Shown one piece after another: positions 1 through 5,918 of a stretch of 7,766 bases of DNA. The stretch is from Ruminococcus sp. Lineage in GTDB: Bacteria > Bacillota > Clostridia > Oscillospirales > Ruminococcaceae. The stretch is taken from contig JAFYET010000207.1 in the NCBI GenBank assembly GCA_017544125.1, positions 1 to 7,766 of the forward strand, given 5' to 3'. Under the pieces are notes generated by a model that made no database searches, had not been told where the DNA came from, and worked only from the letters and a program-made list of their open reading frames with translations. The position numbers and the translations under genes are program-made. Numbering within the stretch: the stretch's first letter is position 1; each line of letters opens with the position of its first letter.

Positions 1-1
1 A

Positions 2-1039
2 AAGTGGGCAGAGGACTTCACGGGTGCCTGCGCTGAAATGGGCGTGGCAACTATGCTGTGGGATAATAACGCCTACATCACAGCTTCTGACAGCAAGTTC
101 AACGAGAAGTTCGGGCTTATACACCGCAAGGAGCTGACAGTTGACGACCAGACTTACCTCAACGGTCTGTTAAAGGCTCAGAAGTCGGGCTATACACATA
201 CCTTTGACAACGGCAAGACTACCAAGCAGGCTACTCTTACAGCAGACGGCACTATGACCTACACCTGCGTGGTATGCGGTCAGACAAAGACTGCCTCTAT
301 CGCAAAGCTCAAGGATATATCAAAGCTCACAGTTACCCTTTCAAAGAACGTGATGACCTATACGGGCAATCCCCTGAAGCCTACTGTTACCGTTAAGGAC
401 GGCACAACAAAGCTCTCGGTGAATAACGATTACACCGTAAGCTACACAAACAACATCAAGGTCGGCAAGGCAACTGTTACCGTTAAGGGCAAGGGCGCAT
501 ACGGCGGTCAGAAGAGCGTGAACTTCACCATTTCCGGCATAAGCATCAAAAATGCCGAGATAACAGGCATCAAGAATAAATACTACACAGGCAAGGCTAT
601 CAAGCAGACTATCGTAGTAAAGGCAAACGGCAAGACCCTTAAAGAAGGCACAGACTACACCGTATCTTACAAGAACAACAAGGCTATAGGCAAGGCTACC
701 GTGACCATAAAAGGCAAAGGCAGCTATGTCGGCACTGTTACAAAGGCATTCAAGATATGCCCGAAGAAGACCAAGATAAAATCTGCAAGCAGCCCCGTCA
801 AGGGTAAGCTCAAGGTGACATACACCAAGCAGACAAAAATCACGGGCTATCAGGTGACCTACGCTAAGAACAGCGCATTCACAAAGGGCAAGGTCAGCAA
901 GAACACCAAAAAGCTCACATTGAATTTCAAGGGTCTTAAGAAAGGCACCTATTATGTAAAGGTACGCACATACAAGACCGTAGGCGGCGTTAAGTATTAC
1001 AGCGGCTATACAGCTGTTAAGAAAGTTAAGATCAAGTAA
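2..1039 (+). CDS. GH5-family glycoside hydrolase, C-terminal part with Ig-like repeats (5' end outside window)
   Basis: The frame is open from base 2, so this is the tail of a longer gene; the ATG at 38 is internal. Just upstream of it the frame reads KWAEDFTGACAE, and then GVATMLWDNN and EKFGLIHR. This matches the end of a GH5 (beta/alpha)8 barrel, where the Trp of the WDN motif lines the substrate cleft. Both catalytic Glu residues lie outside the window. Counting the ATG at 38 as residue 1, the order is: barrel end to about 50; a short module with TYTCVVCGQTKT (73-84), a CxxC type common on Firmicutes surface proteins; two Ig-like repeats, about 96-166 and 172-240, each with DYTVSY, GKATVT and KGKG; and an FN3-like, very Lys-rich domain, about 244-333. 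No dockerin or sortase signal is present at the C-terminus. Lys is almost always AAG. The likely role is a secreted endoglucanase or related beta-glucanase. GH5 membership is fairly sure; substrate is inferred. Confidence 0.82.
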   Translation, partial: KWAEDFTGACAEMGVATMLWDNNAYITASDSKFNEKFGLIHRKELTVDDQTYLNGLLKAQKSGYTHTFDNGKTTKQATLTADGTMTYTCVVCGQTKTASIAKLKDISKLTVTLSKNVMTYTGNPLKPTVTVKDGTTKLSVNNDYTVSYTNNIKVGKATVTVKGKGAYGGQKSVNFTISGISIKNAEITGIKNKYYTGKAIKQTIVVKANGKTLKEGTDYTVSYKNNKAIGKATVTIKGKGSYVGTVTKAFKICPKKTKIKSASSPVKGKLKVTYTKQTKITGYQVTYAKNSAFTKGKVSKNTKKLTLNFKGLKKGTYYVKVRTYKTVGGVKYYSGYTAVKKVKIK

Positions 1040-1049
1040 ACCAAATGAT

Positions 1050-1084
1050 AAAGGCAGAGGAAGCTAAATTCCTCTGCCTTTTTT
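1050..1084 (+). terminator. Rho-independent terminator of the secreted GH5 gene
   Basis: A perfect 13-bp stem (1050-1062 with 1069-1081; left arm begins AAAGGCAGAGG) closes a 6-nt loop, GCTAAA, and runs into a T tract at 1079-1084. It begins 11 nt after the stop codon. On the minus strand the same hairpin is followed only by TTTATC, so it would be at best a weak terminator for the converging cellulase operon. Confidence 0.93.
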
Positions 1085-1111
1085 GTGCTGTTTGGTTTTG
1101 AGATTGAGATA

Positions 1112-1191
1112 TGCGGCGCAGCCGCCACCTTAATTGATGCACGCATTATCCGCTTTACGGAAAACGCTATGCATTATGAATTATGCATTAT
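1112..1191 (+). repeat. Intergenic hairpin-plus-AT repeat, copy 1 (with 33-nt extra segment)
   Basis: A GC-rich hairpin (GCGGC, loop GCA, GCCGC at 1113-1125) is followed by CACCTTAATT. A 33-nt segment (1136-1168) then interrupts the element before the AT module resumes with ATGCATTATGAATTATGC from 1169. Copies 2 and 3 (7446-7498, 7601-7656) lack the extra segment. The AT end abuts the TGA stop of the minus-strand cellulase at 1192-1194. Read from that gene, the order is stop, AT module, hairpin. No T tract follows the hairpin on the minus strand, so it is not a standard terminator. Confidence 0.8.
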
Positions 1192-3357
1192 TCAGAGTCC
1201 CTTGGCGCTCTTTACACTTATGCCGTTGTCGCCGAGCTTTATGGCGTGGTCAAGACCTACGAACTTTCCGTTCTCCTGCCAGAGAACTTCCTTTACGAAC
1301 TTGTACTTCTCATCGTCCCAGGTGGTGAAGTCATCAAGCACAAGACCGCCCGTGTCGCCTGAGTTTGCGTTGAAGCACCAGAAGGTGTGGTTTAAGTGAT
1401 TGTCCTTTATGAGCTTTCTCATGTAGGTCATCCAGGTGAGGTTGGGCTCCTTCATAAAGCCGCCCCATTCGCCTATGAGCAGGGGAGCTGTCTTGTTTTC
1501 AAAGATGTAGAACCAGTTGTCCTTCCAGCAGTCTTTCATAAGGCTGTCAAAGTCATAATCCCCCTCAAACCAGGGCTGCTCGTAAACGGTAGGACCGTAG
1601 TCGTGGGGTGAGTATACCAGCTTGTCCTGATACTTGCCAAGGTCAACGGGGTAATCCTTGACACCACGCAGATTGCCGCCCCACCAGTTGAACCAGTAGT
1701 CCTTCTCATCGGTGGATTTGTAGTCACCGTTTTTCTTTATATCCTTGGGGTATATCTCGGTGCCCTCTACCATTATAAGAACGTTCGGGTTTTTTGCAAG
1801 CACCTTTGCGGCTGCCACCTCGGCGGTGTTCTTCCAGTTGTTCTTGTCCTTCGAGTCGTTCCATATAGCGGCGCTGTCGCCCTCGTTGGGCTTGCCGTGG
1901 GGCTCGTTTTTAAGGTCAAAGGCGATTATCGTGTCATTTTTCTTGTATCTGTCAGCCATCCATTCAAGGGCAGCGTAGTATTCCTTTTCGCTCACCCTGT
2001 CGGTATACCAGAGGTTTGCATTGTGCCCCGAGGCATCGGTGTTGGCGGAGTGAATGTCTATCATGACCTTTAAGCCGTTATCCTCAGCGAGCTTTAAGAA
2101 ATACTCAAATATCTCTAAGCTGTTCATTGAGTTGAGCTCTTCATTGTAGGCGTTGTTGTAGTTTGCTTGGGGGTATTCGCCCGCTGCCCACTGATTTATA
2201 AGCTCAGCCGAGATGGGAACACGTATGAGGTTGAAGCCGTGGTCGGCTATTGCCTTTACCGTGGGGGTGAGCTGGCTGTTCCACAGCCCGTCGAAGGTGT
2301 TGGTGCCTGTGTTGTAGCCAAACCAGTTAACGCCCGTGAGCCATACCTGCTTGCCGTCCTTGTCAAGTATCTTGTTGCCGTCGGTGTGCAGCCAGTCATC
2401 GCCCTGAACGGCGTTCTTGTTCCTTGTGAGCAGCTCCTTGGTGCTCTTGCCTGCGGCGCTGTTGTTTCCGCCGTTATTATTTCCGCCGTTGTTGTTATTA
2501 TTGTTGTTGTCGCTGTTTTGCTGGTTCTGCTGGTTCTGGTCAACCTTGCCTGCGGTCACGGTGCATTCTTTGCCGTTTAGCTTGGCGCTCTTTATCTTTA
2601 AGGTGGATGATGTGCCTATGTTGCAGCCCACCACCTGCGCACCGCCAGCGGGTATCTCGCCGTTGTAGTCGGCATCGGTTATGGTCAGCTTGTCGCCGCT
2701 GGCAGTCCATGTGCCGTTCCAGCCGTCAACGCTCTTTAAGCCGTCGATCTCAAGCTCCAGCTTCCACCCGCTCACGGGGGAGGAGGTGTTGTTTGCAATG
2801 CTTAACTCCATGCTGGTCATCTGCACGCCGCTGTTGTCCCAGCCGCCGTTTGTGCTGTATGTTATGTTGTAGCCGTCGCTCTTTTTGCTATCAGCCTTTG
2901 ACGAGCTGTCATCGTTTGAAGAGCTGTCAGCATCAGATGAGCTGTCGCCCTGCGATGAGCTGTCAGCCTGTGACGAGTCGTCAGATGATGTGTCATCACC
3001 GCCCACGGGCAGACCGCCTGCGCCCTCCTGCGAGCCGTCATCTTTGCTGCCCTCGCTCGATGACACCGAAACAGACGAGCTTTCGCCCGTCGATGAGCTG
3101 TCATCGTTCTTTTTGCTGTGCATAAGCACTATGGCAGCCACCACAGCCACCACCAGCACATCAAACGCTATAAACGCCGTCAGCAGGCGCTTTTTCTTTG
3201 TCTTGTCCATTCCCTCGGGGGCGGTTTCGCCGCTTTCCTGCTCGGGGGTGCTTTCCTCCCCCTCGGGTGCAGCCTCTGCCTCGGGGGTTGCTTGCGTTGC
3301 CTCCTCGGGGGTGGGCTCTGTCACCTCTTCGGGGGTTATCTTGTTCTCGTCGCTCAT
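1192..3357 (-). CDS. Membrane-anchored CBM2-GH5 (subfamily 1-like) endoglucanase
   Basis: This 721-residue protein is predicted to hydrolyse beta-1,4-glucan at the cell surface. Residues 1-50 are acidic and Pro/Glu/Thr-rich. KTKKKR (52-57) precedes one TM segment (about 58-80) with no clear signal-peptidase site, which indicates an N-in, C-out signal anchor. A Ser/Asp linker (83-160) contains a six-residue repeat. A CBM2-like domain (about 162-268) has W173, W198, W213 and W217; the usual N-terminal Cys is missing, with only C245 and C265 present. An Asn/Gln/Gly linker (about 273-300) follows, then the GH5 domain (about 320-695). Motifs seen include WLHTDGNKILD, GVNWFG, IDIHSAN (H436), LKNEPHG (acid/base E485), WWGGNL, SPHDYG (H585), LIGEWGG (nucleophile E630) and NSGDTGG. 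The spacing and motifs resemble the Acidothermus E1 type, GH5_1. GGAGGA lies 7 nt before the ATG. The gene starts 18 nt after the upstream gene, so they are probably co-transcribed. No dockerin is seen. Confidence 0.93.
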   Translation of the reverse strand: MSDENKITPEEVTEPTPEEATQATPEAEAAPEGEESTPEQESGETAPEGMDKTKKKRLLTAFIAFDVLVVAVVAAIVLMHSKKNDDSSSTGESSSVSVSSSEGSKDDGSQEGAGGLPVGGDDTSSDDSSQADSSSQGDSSSDADSSSNDDSSSKADSKKSDGYNITYSTNGGWDNSGVQMTSMELSIANNTSSPVSGWKLELEIDGLKSVDGWNGTWTASGDKLTITDADYNGEIPAGGAQVVGCNIGTSSTLKIKSAKLNGKECTVTAGKVDQNQQNQQNSDNNNNNNNGGNNNGGNNSAAGKSTKELLTRNKNAVQGDDWLHTDGNKILDKDGKQVWLTGVNWFGYNTGTNTFDGLWNSQLTPTVKAIADHGFNLIRVPISAELINQWAAGEYPQANYNNAYNEELNSMNSLEIFEYFLKLAEDNGLKVMIDIHSANTDASGHNANLWYTDRVSEKEYYAALEWMADRYKKNDTIIAFDLKNEPHGKPNEGDSAAIWNDSKDKNNWKNTAEVAAAKVLAKNPNVLIMVEGTEIYPKDIKKNGDYKSTDEKDYWFNWWGGNLRGVKDYPVDLGKYQDKLVYSPHDYGPTVYEQPWFEGDYDFDSLMKDCWKDNWFYIFENKTAPLLIGEWGGFMKEPNLTWMTYMRKLIKDNHLNHTFWCFNANSGDTGGLVLDDFTTWDDEKYKFVKEVLWQENGKFVGLDHAIKLGDNGISVKSAKGL
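2875..2982 (-). repeat. 18-bp coding repeat specifying a DSSSxx linker in the anchored cellulase
   Basis: Residues 126-161 of the cellulase follow a six-residue period: DSSSQG, DSSSDA, DSSSND, DSSSKA, with degenerate units at both ends. On the plus strand the unit appears as GAGCTGTC recurring every 18 nt. Such tracts change length by slippage. Here they form an acidic, flexible spacer between the membrane anchor and CBM2. Confidence 0.8.
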
Positions 3358-3375
3358 AATAATATCCTCCGGTAG

Positions 3376-4149
3376 TTATAATAAGTTCGACCCTTTGAGC
3401 TGCCTGAAGCTCTCATACTTCTTTTCATAAAGCTCTATGGTCTTGTCAAATTCCTCTAAATACTCGCCTTTTAAAAGCCTTGTGACATCGCACGGCTCGG
3501 GGGCTTGCAGCGGCTTTTTGCCATTTTTGGCGCTGCTCTCTATCAGCCTGTATGCGCCGTTTTTGCCCTTTAGCCCGCTGCACTTGCCGCTTTTAAGCGC
3601 TTCGAGCAGCTGCGTGACCCCCGTGGGGTTCTCATACCCGTCGGCGATGATGTCAAGGTCATAATAGCGCCTTCTGAGCTCGCTTAACTGCCTGCGCTGC
3701 TCACTGAGCTTTTCTTCATAAAGCATGGCATAGGCTGTTTCAAAGCCCGTCTGTACATACAGCTTTTTATAGCGGCGGTGACCTATGGCTTCTTTGATAA
3801 TGCTCCAGATCAGCATAATAAGAAAGAACCCCGCCATGATAACGGCAGCAGCGAGCAGTATTCCCCTGAGCGTCGGCAGCTGCCCGTATATCACCGTGCT
3901 GCCTACTGCCGTCAGACCTACAAAGAGTATGTAATACCCCACGCACAGCCAGAATGAATTCATCTCACCGTCGCCGGAAAAGAGATCCATAAACTCGTGC
4001 AGGGCGTATTCTATGTGAAACTGCGGCTTTAACAGCGCCTTGCCGTCATTTGTGAGGTAGACCATGACCGAATCGGTCTTGGCATGAGCCTTTTCAAGCG
4101 CCTCTGCCGCAGAGAGGTAATCTATAAGATTTTTCGTTCTTACATCCAT
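3376..4149 (-). CDS. Two-TM protein of unknown function, first gene of the cellulase operon
   Basis: I do not recognise a named family. From the ATG at 4149 the protein has 257 residues. Residues 1-62 are soluble and contain MVYLTNDGKALLKPQF (29-44). Two hydrophobic segments follow, about 66-88 and 96-118, separated by a short loop (GQLPTLRG). A basic stretch, HRRYKKLY (124-131), then leads into a charged helix (about 144-165, EEKLSEQRRQLSELRRRYYD) that could form a coiled coil. A soluble C-terminus to 257 ends in another charged helix. The positive residues after TM2 suggest both termini are cytoplasmic. The frame is open 20 codons further upstream to a TTG at 4209, but that extension covers the promoter and has no RBS. 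The ATG at 4149 has AGAGGTG 6 nt upstream. The stop lies 18 nt from the cellulase start, so the pair forms an operon. A role in placing, regulating or exporting the anchored cellulase is inference from position only. Confidence 0.8.
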   Translation of the reverse strand: MDVRTKNLIDYLSAAEALEKAHAKTDSVMVYLTNDGKALLKPQFHIEYALHEFMDLFSGDGEMNSFWLCVGYYILFVGLTAVGSTVIYGQLPTLRGILLAAAVIMAGFFLIMLIWSIIKEAIGHRRYKKLYVQTGFETAYAMLYEEKLSEQRRQLSELRRRYYDLDIIADGYENPTGVTQLLEALKSGKCSGLKGKNGAYRLIESSAKNGKKPLQAPEPCDVTRLLKGEYLEEFDKTIELYEKKYESFRQLKGSNLL

Positions 4150-4155
4150 AGCCTG

Positions 4156-4162
4156 CACCTCT
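4156..4162 (-). promoter_or_regulatory. Ribosome binding site that fixes the start of the two-TM protein
   Basis: On the minus strand AGAGGTG lies 6 nt before the ATG at 4149-4147 and matches the anti-Shine-Dalgarno sequence well. The alternative TTG at 4209 has no such site and lies upstream of the predicted transcript start. The ATG is therefore chosen. Confidence 0.75.
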
Positions 4163-4168
4163 TTGCTT

Positions 4169-4197
4169 ATTATAGCATATTTGAAATATTTTAGCAA
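4169..4197 (-). promoter_or_regulatory. Sigma-A-type promoter of the cellulase operon
   Basis: On the minus strand TTGCTA (4197-4192) and a perfect TATAAT (4174-4169) are separated by exactly 17 nt. Transcription would start near 4162, giving a leader of only about 13 nt that begins at the ribosome binding site. A second candidate -35, TTGTCA, lies too far upstream (29-nt spacer). Confidence 0.75.
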
Positions 4198-4260
4198 GTG
4201 ATTTGACAAATAATTATCCGTTAAGCGTCAGGCGGCTGAAAAAGTGCGGCTTTCTGCAAA

Positions 4261-4275
4261 ATGGTAACGTTTACA
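4261..4275. promoter_or_regulatory. cre / LacI-family operator-like palindrome
   Basis: ATGGTAACGTTTACA matches the Gram-positive catabolite element consensus WTGNAANCGNWNNCW except at one fixed position, and matches the LacI-type palindrome TGTAAACGTTTACA at 12 of 14 positions. The central CG is intact. It lies in the divergent region, about 65 bp upstream of the cellulase-operon -35 and about 40 bp upstream of a weak plus-strand promoter candidate. CcpA or another LacI/GalR regulator is plausible. Which promoter it serves cannot be read from sequence. Confidence 0.5.
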
Positions 4276-4315
4276 GTTGTTTTGCACAATAGCATATGTT
4301 AAAATTCTGATAGAT

Positions 4316-4346
4316 TTGACTATATATTTTTTCGGCTCGGTATGGT
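4316..4346 (+). promoter_or_regulatory. Weak candidate promoter for the GNAT-led cluster
   Basis: TTGACT (4316-4321) is a good -35. The nearest -10, TATGGT (4341-4346), is poor and needs a 19-nt spacer; TATTAT at 4346 is too far away (24 nt). This is the best plus-strand candidate in 4210-4404. Apart from this and the operator-like palindrome, I see nothing else in that stretch. Confidence 0.3.
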
Positions 4347-4404
4347 ATTATTGTAATTAACTAAGATGCTATTATATTTGACTTACAAGTTAGGAAGGTG
4401 AAAA

Positions 4405-4890
4405 ATGATAAAAGAGATTGGCAGAGAAGATATCTCGCAATGTGTTAGTATAATAAAAGAAAGCTTTATGACTGTTGCCGATGAATTTGGCTTTACTGCC
4501 CGGAATGCGCCGAGGTTTACGGCTTTTGCGATGTCAGATGAAAGGCTTTATTATCAACTGGATAATGAACACAGGTTAATGGTCGCATATTATCTTGATG
4601 ACGGGGCAATAGTAGGGTATTATTCGTTGCTGTTGCAGGAAGATAAACAATGTGAGCTGAATAATCTGAGCGTTCTTCCGAAATACAGACATGACGGGAT
4701 CGGCGCAGCTTTACTGAATGACGCTTTTATTCGGGCGAGAAATACTGGCTGTGTTAAGATGAATATAGGAATCGTGGAAGAAAACGCAATACTGCGTAAA
4801 TGGTATGAAGATAACGGCTTTTCTCATGTCGGAACAAGAAAATTTGACTTTTTCCCATTCACCTGCGGATATATGGAAAAGAAACTATAA
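4405..4890 (+). CDS. GNAT-family N-acetyltransferase
   Basis: The 161-residue length is typical for a single-domain GNAT enzyme, which transfers an acetyl group from acetyl-CoA to an amine. The core is visible: a beta4-like strand, CELNNLSVLP (83-92); the acetyl-CoA pyrophosphate loop RHDGIG (95-100, matching R/Q-x-x-G-x-G/A); helix AALLNDAFIRAR; strand VKMNIGIVEEN (117-127); then ILRKWYEDNGFSHVGTR (129-145), the usual C-terminal half. The substrate is not predictable. AGGAAGGTG lies 5 nt before the ATG. The next gene begins 21 nt after the stop, so co-transcription is likely. Base use differs from the neighbours: 7 of 9 Lys codons are AAA, whereas the flanking genes mostly use AAG, and the gene and its leader look richer in A/T. 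This suggests separate acquisition. Confidence 0.9.
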   Translation: MIKEIGREDISQCVSIIKESFMTVADEFGFTARNAPRFTAFAMSDERLYYQLDNEHRLMVAYYLDDGAIVGYYSLLLQEDKQCELNNLSVLPKYRHDGIGAALLNDAFIRARNTGCVKMNIGIVEENAILRKWYEDNGFSHVGTRKFDFFPFTCGYMEKKL

Positions 4891-4911
4891 TAACGAAAGG
4901 ACTGACTTACA

Positions 4912-5906
4912 ATGTATACCCCCAACGAGCACAGATACGACAAAATGACCTACAACCACATAGGAAAGAGCGGGCTGAGAGTCTCCGCCATATCATTAGG
5001 GCTATGGCAGAATTTCGGCTTCGGTTCGTCATTCACCAACGCCGAGGAGATGTGCCATACCGCTTTGACCTGGGTATAACCCACTTTGACCTTGCAAACA
5101 ACTACGGCCACCCCTATAACGGCTCGGCTGAGGAGAATTTCGGCAAGATTCTTGACAGGGGAATGAGAGCCTACCGTGACGAGCTTTGCATATCCACCAA
5201 GGCGGGCTATGATATGTGGCCGGGGGTCTACGGCGACAAGAACGGCTGTCGCAAGTATCTCATATCATCGCTTGACCAGAGCTTAAAGCGCATGAAGCTC
5301 GATTACGTCGATATATTCTATCACCACGTTTTTGACCCGAACACTCCCCTTGAAGAGACTGCTTTAGCCCTTGACCATATAGTTAAGCAGGGCAAGGCGC
5401 TGTATGTGGGTATATCAAACTACAACAAGGCACAGACGCAGGAGATAATGGGCATATTTGGAGAGCTGAGGACACCTTTTATCGTAAACCAGCCCTCCTT
5501 CTCGATGCTCAACCGCTGGGTCGAGCGTGACGGGCTCGATGAGTTCTGTGCTGACAACGGCATAGGGCTTGCGGTGTTCTCGCCGCTTTATCAGGGGCTG
5601 CTCACCGACAGGTATTTAAACGGTGTGCCTGAGGATTCACGCATAGGCAGGGGAGCTACATGGATAGCTAATGAGCTTGATGACAAGATGCTGACAAAGC
5701 TAAGAGCCTTAAACGACCTTGCACAGAGCCGTGGGCAGAAGCTCTCGCAGATGGCTGTGGCGTGGCTTTTGAACAACAAGGCAGTAGCCACCGTGCTTGT
5801 GGGTGCGAGCAGACCGCAGCAGATAATAGACAACGTGGGTGCGATAGAGAACCTTACATTCACAAAACAAGAGCTTGATGAGTGCGAGCGTATTCTCGCA
5901 ATGTAA
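4912..5906 (+). pseudogene. yghZ: YghZ/Gpr-type aldo/keto reductase, broken by a one-base frameshift
   Basis: The family is NADPH-dependent; E. coli YghZ reduces L-glyceraldehyde 3-phosphate and methylglyoxal. The N-terminus begins at 4912 (MYTPNEHRYDKMTYNHIGKS, then GLWQNFGFG) and stays in frame to A51, after which it meets TAA at 5077. The rest of the family sequence, FDLGITHFDLANNYG onward, is in the next frame to the stop at 5906. The sequence GCTTTGACC at 5062-5070 would read A-F-D if it had one more T, so a single base is missing. Restored, the protein has 331 residues with the tetrad D60 (HFDLANNYG), Y65, K97 (STKAGYD) and H139 (FYHH), and the cofactor-end motif LVGASRPQQ. Everything else looks intact, so the lesion is recent or a base-calling error. 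A translated ATG at 5004 would lack the N-terminal strand. An AAAGGA lies about 10 nt before 4912. The stop is 12 nt from the next gene. Confidence 0.9.
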
Positions 5907-5918
5907 AGGAGCGGCATT

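Noticed and set aside
1112..1126. Copy 1 hairpin as the intrinsic terminator of the cellulase operon
   Set aside because: On the minus strand the short stem is followed by ATATCTCAATC rather than a T tract.
2607..3125. Plus-strand open frame of 172 codons, Arg/Cys/Ser-rich
   Set aside because: It lies wholly antisense to CBM2 and linker coding sequence with improbable composition; it is a shadow of the real gene.
2885..3430. Plus-strand open frame of 181 codons opposite the cellulase 5' end
   Set aside because: It is the complement of the low-complexity Ser/Asp and Pro/Glu coding repeats, has no ribosome binding site and encodes only repetitive sequence.
3376..4209. Longer version of the two-TM protein starting at TTG 4209
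   Set aside because: The added 20 codons contain the -35 and -10 boxes and there is no ribosome binding site; the ATG at 4149 has a good one.
5004..5906. Reductase as an intact 300-residue protein starting at 5004
   Set aside because: Residues before RFDLGITHFD in that frame do not match the family, while the family N-terminus is present in the other frame from 4912.
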